Assembly: GCF_002127545.1 (NCBI RefSeq)
Contig: NZ_MUBK01000013.1
Span: 1 to 64,000 of the forward strand
Length of the DNA stretch: 64,000 nt
Reading direction: 5' to 3'
From: Xenorhabdus beddingii
Lineage (GTDB): Bacteria > Pseudomonadota > Gammaproteobacteria > Enterobacterales > Enterobacteriaceae
Shown here in pieces: positions 1 to 7,642 of the stretch. Below the pieces are notes generated by a model. It was given only the letters and a program-made list of their open reading frames with translations. It was not told the origin of the DNA and made no database searches. The translations under genes were made by a program, and so were the position numbers. Position 1 is the first letter of the stretch, and every line of letters starts with the position of its first letter.

Positions 1-93
1 GAATTAAGATTAAATATGACACCAAGAAAGGTTTTAAATGGGCTAACCCCCATCGAAGCCTATACGGGGCGCACATTGCACTTATTGTGTTAA
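1..93 (+). mobile_element. C-terminal end of a DDE transposase (partial at window edge)
   Basis: Frame 1 is open from the window edge and gives 30 residues ending at a TAA at 91-93. They include NMTPRKVLNGLTPIEAY, the short basic-plus-aromatic tail typical of integrase-core transposases (IS30-like, possibly IS3 or IS481). The rest of the element lies outside the window, so the family and intactness cannot be decided. The next gene overlaps its last bases, which suggests that the element inserted close to, or into, the 5' end of that gene. A weakly similar string (about 106-128) follows directly and may be a second degenerate transposase tail. Confidence 0.6.
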
Positions 94-977
94 TCCAGCA
101 CTATAACCCAGTTGAAGCTTATAATGGGGAAATACGTTATTCAATTTCTCCAGGAGGTGCAGTTGTTAGAGTTGAATATGATGGTCAATCCTATTCCATT
201 GATTATACGAGTGAAATTGAATCGGCAGTGAACTATTGGCGAAGGATTATTCCTAACATATATCCAGGTTTAACCATTAGACATACAAATCAAGGAGAAT
301 CAAATTTTGTCATTGGTTATTCCTCAAATATGAATCTATTCGGATCACGTCAAGATCGTGAGCCCGCTATATCATATATCCCAAATTCCGAACATGCCAA
401 TTCTGAGGCCATGAGAAACCACACATCAGATAACGCGGTCGTTAGCCATGGAATATATATTGATAATTTCCTTGTGGGAATGAATGATGATCGCATTAGG
501 ATGATTAGTACAATATTTGGTGATGTACATAATACAGGAGACATAATAAAAAGATATATGTATATATTGCTCGTCCGTCACTTGGGTTATGCTCTTGGTT
601 TTGCTCCGGACGATACTAATGTTCATATAGGTGGTAATACAATAGCCTGGTATTCCCCGGAAATATCCTTTATATCGCGGAATGATAGTCTAACTCCCAG
701 GCTAATGCAGCACTACAATACATTTGATTATATTGAAGAATTGTTGCGGCTTATTAACGAGGAAGAAGATTTTAATATAAACAACGTCGTTATTTCCCCT
801 CAGGAGGAGATTGTTGCCAGAATATGTTTAGGTGGTGGCGCAATGATAGAACAGTCTGAAGAAATGAAAGAGTTTTATCAGATGTGTAATCCACGAAAGA
901 TAACATTTCCATTAACTGCACAAATGATGACAATACTTAACACAAAAAGAATTACCTCTAACACATCCGACAATTAA
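87..977 (+). CDS. Metzincin-fold protein with degenerate active site, AB5 A-subunit-like
   Basis: A 296-residue reading frame from a GTG with no visible ribosome site. The frame is open further left, and no signal peptide is present, so the true 5' end is probably lost to the adjoining transposase fragment. Residues 15-80 look like the first strand and helix of a matrixin domain. The zinc motif position reads R164-H165-L-G-Y168-A-L-G171-F where an active enzyme has HExxHxxG, and P174 replaces the third His, so every metal ligand and the catalytic Glu are missing. A Met-turn-like LMQHY (about 206-210) is retained. C247 and C267 enclose a 19-residue loop, followed by a 29-residue tail, as in the nicked A1/A2 region of AB5 toxins. 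With the secreted B-like gene 47 bp downstream, I infer a relative of the EcxA-type metalloprotease A subunit, probably catalytically dead. The family assignment is inference. Confidence 0.5.
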   Translation: MLIQHYNPVEAYNGEIRYSISPGGAVVRVEYDGQSYSIDYTSEIESAVNYWRRIIPNIYPGLTIRHTNQGESNFVIGYSSNMNLFGSRQDREPAISYIPNSEHANSEAMRNHTSDNAVVSHGIYIDNFLVGMNDDRIRMISTIFGDVHNTGDIIKRYMYILLVRHLGYALGFAPDDTNVHIGGNTIAWYSPEISFISRNDSLTPRLMQHYNTFDYIEELLRLINEEEDFNINNVVISPQEEIVARICLGGGAMIEQSEEMKEFYQMCNPRKITFPLTAQMMTILNTKRITSNTSDN

Positions 978-1024
978 AAGTCGAGTAACAATGAAGAAAC
1001 ATAAATATAAAGGAGTTACCCAAA

Positions 1025-1429
1025 ATGAGAAAAATCTTACAGAAAATAACGGTTGTTTCCTTAATCTCATCGTTATCACTTTTTATGACCCCAATAGTGC
1101 ATGCATGGACAATGACGGATCTTCAATGCAAGAATCAACGTGCTTATGTAGGCTACATTACAGCGATATCTATAGGTTACTATCATAGTAATAGTAAAGA
1201 TGATCATATAGCATTAGTATTTCGAGATGAGGGTAAACAAGATCAACCTGGAAAAATTATACTTACTGATGTAAATTATTCCGACCCAGCTGGCCCCGCC
1301 TTTTTTTCTATAGCGCAAGCAGCTTTGCTTACCGGTCAGAAAATAGAGATGTGGTGCAATGGGACTTGGATTAATGGAATATGGCTTGGAGAGGGTGCAG
1401 GAGTACCTTTGGGTTATGGATTACCATAA
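1025..1429 (+). CDS. Secreted small protein resembling AB5 toxin B subunit (SubB/PltB-like)
   Basis: 134 residues; the start is set by an AAAGGAG ribosome site about 10 bases upstream. The N-terminus (about 27 residues, ending VHA) is a clear Sec signal peptide, leaving a mature protein of about 107 residues beginning WTM. It has two cysteines (C35, C111), enough for one disulfide. The segment FFSIAQAALLTGQKIEMW resembles the helix plus TGQ-strand of SubB and PltB, pentameric glycan-binding B subunits with an OB fold. The mature N-terminus (a Trp just after the cleavage site) also resembles theirs. It lies 47 bp downstream of the metzincin-like gene on the same strand, and the two probably form one operon. 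The role as a receptor-binding pentamer is inferred from faint sequence resemblance and gene pairing. It could instead be an unrelated small secreted protein. Confidence 0.5.
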   Translation: MRKILQKITVVSLISSLSLFMTPIVHAWTMTDLQCKNQRAYVGYITAISIGYYHSNSKDDHIALVFRDEGKQDQPGKIILTDVNYSDPAGPAFFSIAQAALLTGQKIEMWCNGTWINGIWLGEGAGVPLGYGLP

Positions 1430-1461
1430 ATGACTTTTTATGCTTTACTGTTCAAAATAAA

Positions 1462-1498
1462 AACACCGGAGTAGAGTAATAACTGCTATTCCGGTGTT
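1462..1498 (+). terminator. Stem-loop terminator after the toxin-like pair
   Basis: AACACCGGA and TCCGGTGTT form a perfect 9-bp stem with a 19-nt loop, 33 bases after the stop of the B-subunit-like gene. There is no clean T-run, so termination strength is uncertain. Confidence 0.5.
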
Positions 1499-1622
1499 AT
1501 AACTTCTTAATTATCATCAATAAGTTAATGCTAATTCGTTGTCCAAAAAATATTTTAACAATCCTCAGCCAAAATACAGTAAGATTAGCGCCCAATCGTA
1601 GGAACTGATCTGGATCATCAAC

Positions 1623-2075
1623 TTGTCATTTCTTTTTCGTCTATCACAAAACCGAACATCTGCCTTTATCGCCTTGCTGGCGATTTTGATGCTGTTCATT
1701 GCGCCAGTGGTGTCAAAAACCCTGGAGCACCATCGTGATGGCATAAAAAGTGAAATGAATCATTGTATGTCGATGTCTGACATGCAAGATAACGGCAAGA
1801 ATATTCATCACAAAAACAGTCACCCTCAAGCGGCATCACATAGCATGAATCATGGTGCTGATCATGTCCATATGGGATTGATGGATGATATTGCCTGTGG
1901 TTACTGTCAGCTTCTGATTAACCTGCCGTTATTGGCGACTGGTTTTGTTCCTTTCATTTTACTGACACTCATCGTGTCCCGAACGCCACCAGCATCGTGC
2001 TTCTCTGGCCCAATCATTCGGCTGTTCTACGGCGAGTCACAGCCCCGCGCCCCACCCCTTAATGAATCGGCTTAA
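1623..2075 (+). CDS. DUF2946 family protein, copper-associated
   Basis: 150 residues from a TTG start. An N-terminal hydrophobic segment (about 13-31) precedes a stretch rich in His and Met (about 38-83: repeated H, HH, MxM, HMG), then a Cys-x-x-Cys (CGYC, about 98-101) and a second hydrophobic helix. This layout is that of DUF2946 proteins, small membrane proteins whose genes commonly sit next to TonB-dependent copper receptors. The receptor gene follows 111 bp downstream on the same strand. A role in copper handling is inferred from the metal-ligand-rich segment and this neighbour. The biochemical function of the family is unknown to me. The TTG start has only a weak upstream purine stretch. 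Confidence 0.75.
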   Translation: MSFLFRLSQNRTSAFIALLAILMLFIAPVVSKTLEHHRDGIKSEMNHCMSMSDMQDNGKNIHHKNSHPQAASHSMNHGADHVHMGLMDDIACGYCQLLINLPLLATGFVPFILLTLIVSRTPPASCFSGPIIRLFYGESQPRAPPLNESA

Positions 2076-2186
2076 TTGGAATAAATGATTTTATTTTCCT
2101 TGCGTTACGTAATTTTTACGGCAAGTCGGTATTACTTAAAACAAAATCCAAGAACAGGATTTGTGGCTAATTAAGGGTTATTTTTT

Positions 2187-4187
2187 ATGTCTGCAACACA
2201 ATTGTTCCGTATATCACCTTTGACAACGGCTTTGACTCTCGCACTCACCCTACCCACCTGTGGTTTGGCTGCCAGCGCAGATCATGCCAACGAAATAAAA
2301 AAGACCCATGACGTCAATGGCAAAGAATCTGTCATTATTGTCACGGCTCCGGCCATTTCCCCCCTTGAGGTGGTTTCTTCACTAAAAACCCCTCGTCAGC
2401 CAATACCAGCCAGTGATGGTGCTGATTATCTGAAAACGATCCCCGGTTTTTCTCAAATCCGTAATGGAGGGACTAACGGCGATCCTGTATTCCGGGGCAT
2501 GTTTGGCTCTCGCTTGCGAATGCTGATTGATGACGGTGAAATTCTGGGTTCTTGCGGTGGTCGTATGGATGCCCCCAGCTCGTATATTTCACCCGAGAAT
2601 TATGATGTTTTGAGTCTCGTTAAAGGCCCACAAACGGTACTGTGGGGATCAGGTAACTCAGCGGGGACCATTCGTTTTGAACGTACCCGCCCCCAGTTTG
2701 AACAACCTGGTGCTAAAGGCAATGCCAGCACAGTTGTCGGCTCCAATGGGCGTTTGGATGGGAATGTTGACCTCAGCTTGGGCAATGAATTGGGTTATAT
2801 TCGTTTGATTGGCAATAAGTCCCGCGCCAATGATTATAAAGATGGTGATGGTCATCGAGTACCTTCTCGTTGGGACAAATGGAATACCGATGTCGCATTG
2901 GGATGGACGCCTGATGAAAATACCCTGCTGGAACTGAGTGCCGGACAAGGTGATGGTGAAGCGCGTTATGCCACTCGCATGATGGACGGCTCCCAATTCA
3001 AGCGTAAAAGTTTTGGGGTTCGTTTTGAAAAGTCCAATATCGGCGAGGTATTTGACAAGTTCGAAACCCATTTCTATTACAACTACACCGATCATGTGAT
3101 GGATACCTATTCCCTACGCAGTTCAAAAATGAAAGCAATCTCAGAACCCGATCGCCTGACTATGGGTGGCCGCATGATGGGAACCTGGATTTGGGACGAT
3201 TTCAAATTGCAAAGTGGTGTTGATATGCAAACCAATACCCATCGTTCCAACACCGATCGCAGTAAGGATAAAGCGAAAAGAGTTGGTTGGAGTAAGAATG
3301 CCCGTTTCAATGATTATGGCATTTTCAGTGAATTAACCTGGGATACCACGGAACAGAGCAAGGTTATCGGCGGTGCCCGTTTGGATCGCGTGATGGTATA
3401 CAAATACGGCACCCAACAAGAACGCAAAGATACCCTTCCCGCCGGTTTTATTCGGTTTGAACATAACCTGAAAGACATGCCTGTTATGTTCTATGCTGGG
3501 GTGGGTTATACCGAGCGTTTTCCTGATTACTGGGAACTGTTTTCAGGTAGGGCAGGTGAAAATGCGTTCATGGATGTGAAAGCGGAGAAAACCACCCAGT
3601 TGGATATCGGTGCACAATATAACGACCAATCCCTGAAAGGCTGGGTATCGGCATATGTGGGCAAGGTTAATGATTTCATTCTATTTAACTATAACGGCAA
3701 AAACTCAGCCAACAATATTAATGCAACCATTATGGGCGGAGAAACGGGCATCGCTTATCAGTTAAACGATCATTGGAAAACGGATGCAAGTTTGGCCTAT
3801 TCCTGGGCGCAAAATACGACCCATCGTCGTCCACTGCCGCAGACCCCACCTTTGGAAGCGCGTTTTGGCCTGAGCTGGGAACATGGCGATTGGAGCAGCA
3901 GTGGTCTGTTGCGTCTGGTAAACAGTCAGCATCGAGTGGCAATCAATGAAGGTAATGTGGTAGGCAAAGATTTCGATCGCAGCAAAGGTTTTGCCATTCT
4001 GTCTGCAAATACAACCTATAAGGTGACCCAAAATGTTCAGATCAGCGCGGGGGTTGACAACATTTTTGATAAGACTTACAGCGAACACCTTAACTTAGCG
4101 GGGAATCAGGACTTTGGTTATTCCGGCAACACAGCAGTAAACGAGCCTGGACGGACTTATTGGGCAAGAGTTAATGTTAAGTTCTAA
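2187..4187 (+). CDS. TonB-dependent copper receptor (OprC/NosA-like)
   Basis: 666-residue outer-membrane receptor with a signal peptide (about 1-31). The plug domain (about 70-180) contains the segment MFGSRLRMLIDDGEILGSCG and the following GPQTVLWG, both characteristic of the TonB-dependent copper receptor subfamily that includes OprC and NosA. The remainder is a 22-strand barrel ending in an aromatic residue (NVKF), as expected for BAM-dependent insertion. The family imports copper, or loads it for cuproenzymes such as nitrous-oxide reductase. It sits directly after a DUF2946 gene, the usual partner. Length is normal and no frameshift is seen. Substrate specificity is inferred from subfamily resemblance. 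Confidence 0.85.
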   Translation: MSATQLFRISPLTTALTLALTLPTCGLAASADHANEIKKTHDVNGKESVIIVTAPAISPLEVVSSLKTPRQPIPASDGADYLKTIPGFSQIRNGGTNGDPVFRGMFGSRLRMLIDDGEILGSCGGRMDAPSSYISPENYDVLSLVKGPQTVLWGSGNSAGTIRFERTRPQFEQPGAKGNASTVVGSNGRLDGNVDLSLGNELGYIRLIGNKSRANDYKDGDGHRVPSRWDKWNTDVALGWTPDENTLLELSAGQGDGEARYATRMMDGSQFKRKSFGVRFEKSNIGEVFDKFETHFYYNYTDHVMDTYSLRSSKMKAISEPDRLTMGGRMMGTWIWDDFKLQSGVDMQTNTHRSNTDRSKDKAKRVGWSKNARFNDYGIFSELTWDTTEQSKVIGGARLDRVMVYKYGTQQERKDTLPAGFIRFEHNLKDMPVMFYAGVGYTERFPDYWELFSGRAGENAFMDVKAEKTTQLDIGAQYNDQSLKGWVSAYVGKVNDFILFNYNGKNSANNINATIMGGETGIAYQLNDHWKTDASLAYSWAQNTTHRRPLPQTPPLEARFGLSWEHGDWSSSGLLRLVNSQHRVAINEGNVVGKDFDRSKGFAILSANTTYKVTQNVQISAGVDNIFDKTYSEHLNLAGNQDFGYSGNTAVNEPGRTYWARVNVKF

Positions 4188-4211
4188 TATCTTTTATTTT
4201 TAGACCTATCT

Positions 4212-4235
4212 CGCCCTGGCTTTTATGTCAGGGCG
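4212..4235. terminator. Hairpin between convergent receptor and MarR genes
   Basis: CGCCCTG and CAGGGCG form a 7-bp GC-rich stem with a 10-nt loop, between the stops of two convergent genes. There is no T-run on either side. Confidence 0.4.
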
Positions 4236-4258
4236 GATCTTGCGAAAATAGCGTTATC

Positions 4259-4756
4259 TCAGCAGGTTGATTCATTTTCATTGGTCAGCAACCAATGCCG
4301 CAGCAGTGCTGCCAGTTGTTCTTGTTCCGTTTTTGTCAACGGTTCGAGAATCGCTTTTTGATTTTCCACATGACTTTCCACCGCTTTATCGATTAATGCC
4401 CTTCCTTCCGAAGTCAGCAAAACCTTGCAGCTACGCCGATCTTCTTTATTGGCAATACGCTCAATCAATCCGCGTTGTACCATATGCTCAATCCGCGTAC
4501 TCATTGCGCCAGAAGTTAGCATAACGGATTGGTACATTTCTGTCGGAGTAATCGGAACGTTATTACGACGGAGTGTCGCAAGGATATCAAACTCAATGGC
4601 ACTCAGACCGTGTTCTTTGAAAGCCTGTTGCAAACGCTGCTCAATGATTTTACTTACCCGAAATAGCCGGCCAATGACGCCCATTGACGATGGATCAAGG
4701 TCTGGACGCTGCTGTTCCCACTGTATCAGTAATCGGTCGACGTGATCGTACTTCAT
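4259..4756 (-). CDS. MarR family transcriptional regulator
   Basis: 165 residues with the MarR winged-helix layout. A dimerisation helix (about 20-50) is followed by the recognition core around LSAIEFDILATL and the ITPTEMYQSVMLTSGAMSTRI helix. The wing contains RIANKEDRRSCKVLLT, the DxRS/R-rich wing signature of the family. It is divergent from the EamA exporter gene. A perfect 18-bp palindrome in the shared 177-bp gap is the likely operator, so it probably represses the exporter (and itself) until a small-molecule ligand binds. The ligand is unknown. Confidence 0.9.
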   Translation of the reverse strand: MKYDHVDRLLIQWEQQRPDLDPSSMGVIGRLFRVSKIIEQRLQQAFKEHGLSAIEFDILATLRRNNVPITPTEMYQSVMLTSGAMSTRIEHMVQRGLIERIANKEDRRSCKVLLTSEGRALIDKAVESHVENQKAILEPLTKTEQEQLAALLRHWLLTNENESTC

Positions 4757-4829
4757 GCTTTTTTATCCTATTCATTTTAGTTTGGCAAAAAGATACTTGA
4801 TAAAAATCGATTAAGCTATTATTTTGATT

Positions 4830-4847
4830 TATCTTTACGTAAAGATA
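4830..4847. promoter_or_regulatory. 18-bp palindrome, likely MarR operator
   Basis: TATCTTTAC-GTAAAGATA is a perfect palindrome in the divergent gap between the marR-like gene and the EamA exporter gene. The half-site plus flank (AAAGATACTT) recurs at 4789-4798, next to the marR start. Size, symmetry and position fit MarR-type operators. Confidence 0.6.
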
Positions 4848-4933
4848 CTTTATGTGGTGGTATATCAATGCTTATAACTGGCAACATATTGATATGCAGG
4901 GTGAAGAAATGGATAAATTAGAAGGAAAGATTC

Positions 4934-5821
4934 ATGTTAGAAATTAGAGTTGTCCGGAATATTTTACTGACTGCATTGGCTCCAATCGTTTGGGGCAGTA
5001 CCTACATCACCACAACGGAAATGCTGCCACCTAATATGCCGTTGTTGGCTTCTACCGTCAGGGCATTACCTGCCGGTCTCTTATTACTGCTGATTTGTCG
5101 TACTTTTCCCCAAGGGATTTGGTGGTTACGTATTGCAATATTGGGACTACTCAATATCGGTGCTTTTTTCTATTTTCTCTTTGTTGCCGCAGGCTATCTA
5201 CCTGGTGGAACGGCGTCATTAATAATGGCTTGCCAACCCATTTTTGTGATCTTATTAAGTGCTTATCTATTGAAAACTTCCCTTACGGCAAAACACATTA
5301 TTTCTGCAATCTTGGGCGTTATTGGGATCAGTTTATTGGTATTGAATTCAACCACCAGCCTTAATTGGCAAGGCGTTATTGCAGGTTTTGCGGGATGTGG
5401 CTGTATGGCCTTAGGTGTTGTACTCACTAAATACTGGGATCGCCCCACTCACTTATCGTTACTCAGTTTTACGGGTTGGCAATTAACCCTTGGAGGATTG
5501 ATGTTATTGCCCATCGCTATTTATACAGAAGGGGTGCCGCAACATCTCACAATGACAAACCTGCTTGGCTATGGTTATTTGTGTCTGGTGGGTGCTGTTT
5601 TCGCTTATATTATTTGGTTTCGGGGAATTGAAAAATTACCGGTAGTCACCCTCTCTTTTTTAGGATTTCTCAGCGCATTGTCAGCGTGTTTTTTGGGTTA
5701 TTTATTTTTAAAACAAACATTTTCCTTGCTCCAAATGCTTGGGGCATGCACCATTATTATTTCTGTTTGGCTTTCAGTTCCCCGGAATCAGATAGAAAAA
5801 AACGAGAACCCTATAATTTAA
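4934..5821 (+). CDS. EamA family (DMT superfamily) transporter
   Basis: 295 residues, about ten hydrophobic helices in two EamA repeats (about 12-130 and 145-285). The signature APIVWGSTYITTTEML lies near the start and PLLASTVRALPAG shortly after, as in YedA/RhtA-type exporters. It probably exports amino acids or metabolites across the inner membrane. It is divergent from a MarR regulator and followed 30 bp later by an FMN reductase, so these two probably form a small regulated unit. The start is an ATG with AGGAAAG upstream. Substrate unknown. Confidence 0.85.
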   Translation: MLEIRVVRNILLTALAPIVWGSTYITTTEMLPPNMPLLASTVRALPAGLLLLLICRTFPQGIWWLRIAILGLLNIGAFFYFLFVAAGYLPGGTASLIMACQPIFVILLSAYLLKTSLTAKHIISAILGVIGISLLVLNSTTSLNWQGVIAGFAGCGCMALGVVLTKYWDRPTHLSLLSFTGWQLTLGGLMLLPIAIYTEGVPQHLTMTNLLGYGYLCLVGAVFAYIIWFRGIEKLPVVTLSFLGFLSALSACFLGYLFLKQTFSLLQMLGACTIIISVWLSVPRNQIEKNENPII

Positions 5822-5851
5822 GTCACCAATAAAAAAGTAACAGGAAAATCA

Positions 5852-6448
5852 ATGAAACTGACTATAATCTCAGGCAGCCAACGCCCCGATTCTCACAGCC
5901 AACGTGTTGCTTGTTATTTACAGAAGTTGAGTCGTGAACACGGTTTTACCGATATACAGAACTTAGATCTCTCCAATGTAGAATTACCCTTGCACGATGG
6001 TTATACAACGGATATCTCCGCAGAATCTCATCCTTGGCAGGCGATTGCCCGGCATCTGATAGAGAGCGAAGCATTTATCTTTGTGACTCCGGAATGGCAT
6101 GGAATGGCGACCCCGGCATTGAAGAACTTTTTATTATATTGTTCTGTGACAGAATTGGGCCATAAGCCAGCATTATTGACGAGTGTATCTGTTGGGATTA
6201 ATGGCGTTTATCCTCTCTGTGAATTACGCATGACAGGGTTTAAAAATAATCATGTGTGTTTCTTGCCTGATCATTTGATTTTCCGTCAGGGAGAGAATTT
6301 AATTTCAAGCGATCTGACTTGCAACGATGCTGAATTTGAAGGGCGTGCCAATTATACGTTGAAACTCCTTAAATCCTATACTCAGGCACTGAAACAAGTA
6401 CGCGAAGATATAGGTGAAGAAAGTCAAAATTATCCGTATGGGATGTAG
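5852..6448 (+). CDS. NADPH-dependent FMN reductase family protein
   Basis: 198 residues with a flavodoxin-like fold. It has the N-terminal strand and phosphate loop MKLTIISGSQRPDSHSQRVA and the segment FVTPEWHGMATPALKNFLLY, which matches the P-x-Y/W-H/N-G loop and ALKN helix of the NADPH-dependent FMN reductase/ArsH-like family. It is likely a cytoplasmic flavin or quinone reductase. It follows the EamA gene with a 30-bp gap and an AACAGGAAAA ribosome site, probably co-transcribed. The substrate is not evident from sequence. Confidence 0.85.
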   Translation: MKLTIISGSQRPDSHSQRVACYLQKLSREHGFTDIQNLDLSNVELPLHDGYTTDISAESHPWQAIARHLIESEAFIFVTPEWHGMATPALKNFLLYCSVTELGHKPALLTSVSVGINGVYPLCELRMTGFKNNHVCFLPDHLIFRQGENLISSDLTCNDAEFEGRANYTLKLLKSYTQALKQVREDIGEESQNYPYGM

Positions 6449-6485
6449 TGGGAAGCCAAGAGACGAAATATTTTGATGGATCAAC

Positions 6486-6509
6486 CTCGGCTCAAGTTTG
6501 CGAGCCGAG
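6486..6509 (+). terminator. GC-rich hairpin after FMN reductase
   Basis: CTCGGCTC and GAGCCGAG form a perfect 8-bp stem with an 8-nt loop, 38 bases after the stop. No T-run follows. Confidence 0.45.
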
Positions 6510-6715
6510 AATATGGATATCAAGCTCCATGACATATTTTTCCTATTTTTACCCAATAATGTGTCTATTTTCACTAAATCTGTATAAAAACACAGTGCCC
6601 CGTATTTTTGGCACTTTTGTTCAATGATAAAACACAATTCGCTTTGACTTTGACCAATAAGAACAAAAAGACAGTTTGATCCGCTTTGAATCTTATCCAG
6701 ATGCGCCGTAAAACC

Positions 6716-7153
6716 CTAAATTTTGATAACAGCCAGCATTTCTTCAACTTCCTCATCCATGCCAACCTCAACGAAACCAAAGCTGGCATAAAGATTTTTT
6801 GCAACGAGATTATTCGGATCATAACTGATTCCTATTGCTTCCAACTGATCTGTGCGCCTGATTTCATCAATCGCCAGCGATAGTGCTTTACGCCCAATAC
6901 CCTTGTTTTGATGGTTTTTATCTACCATAAACCGCCAAATCGTTATTCTTTGGTCAGCATCTGGTACCCACATGAAAAAACCAACAGGCTCCCCATCCAG
7001 ACAAATTGCGCGTGTTTGATATAAAGGGTAAAATTTGGATTGGGCAAGGGACCACACATTTTCTGCAATATAATCAAGTTGGTCATCAGTTACTGATAGT
7101 TCGCAGACAGCTTCATAATTATTTTTATTTACGTCAGTTAAGGTGATTAACAT
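6716..7153 (-). CDS. GNAT N-acetyltransferase (BltD/PaiA-like)
   Basis: About 145 residues. The ATG at 7153 is preferred to an upstream TTG at 7165 because GGAG lies 6 bases before it. The GNAT acetyl-CoA loop appears as HQNKGIGRKAL, preceded by the strand ITIWRFMVD and followed by LVAKNLYASFGFVEVG, the motif B helix. The N-terminal VTDDQLDYIAENVWSLAQSKFYP resembles spermine/spermidine acetyltransferases of the BltD/PaiA type, so a polyamine or related amine is a possible acceptor (inference). It lies 39 bp after another GNAT gene on the same strand and may share its transcript. Confidence 0.8.
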   Translation of the reverse strand: MLITLTDVNKNNYEAVCELSVTDDQLDYIAENVWSLAQSKFYPLYQTRAICLDGEPVGFFMWVPDADQRITIWRFMVDKNHQNKGIGRKALSLAIDEIRRTDQLEAIGISYDPNNLVAKNLYASFGFVEVGMDEEVEEMLAVIKI

Positions 7154-7192
7154 ACACTGCTCCAATCCAATATAGTGGCTAATATTGCTGAT

Positions 7193-7618
7193 TTACCGTC
7201 TTAAACACATAAAATATTCCCGACATCCCGTGTTCTCATCCACTTCTTCGCGGATAACGTGAAATCCTTGCGATAAGTAGAAATGATAACTGGCCAGGTT
7301 TTTCTGATAGACCGATAATGTCAATTCCTTTCTGCGTTTTTTCGCATCATTAACTAATGCCTTGCCAATTCCCTGCCCCTGCTTGTCTGGTGAGACAAAA
7401 ACAGCAGCCAGATTGTTTTCGTGAAGCGCATAAAACGCGACGACATGAGTATCCTGTACGTAAACATGTACCTCTGAAGCCGGGAGATAAATATCTCGCA
7501 TATTCTTCACTTGTGATTGCCAGAATTCAGCCGCCACAAAATCGTGGGCTTTAATGGAAGCCGCTAACCAAATGGACAGAACCGCATCCATATCTGCTGC
7601 TGTAAATGATCTGATCAC
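7193..7618 (-). CDS. GNAT N-acetyltransferase (YiaC-like)
   Basis: 141 residues from a GTG with GGGGA upstream. Clear GNAT core: FVSPDKQGQGIGKALVNDA is the acetyl-CoA P-loop, and LASYHFYLSQGFHVI is the C-terminal helix-strand. The N-terminus (MIRSFTAADMDAVLSIWL) and the whole length resemble Escherichia YiaC, a protein lysine acetyltransferase, and the related YjaB. It is 24 bp downstream of the MFS pump gene on the same strand, so the pump and the two acetyltransferases may be one transcript. Acceptor unknown. Confidence 0.8.
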   Translation of the reverse strand: MIRSFTAADMDAVLSIWLAASIKAHDFVAAEFWQSQVKNMRDIYLPASEVHVYVQDTHVVAFYALHENNLAAVFVSPDKQGQGIGKALVNDAKKRRKELTLSVYQKNLASYHFYLSQGFHVIREEVDENTGCREYFMCLRR

Positions 7619-7642
7619 TTGTTGATATCCCCGTGAAATACT

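Noticed and set aside
991-1188. A 65-codon frame overlapping the start of the B-subunit-like gene
   Set aside because: It lies in another frame, lacks its own ribosome site, and the overlapping gene has a signal peptide and a good ribosome site.
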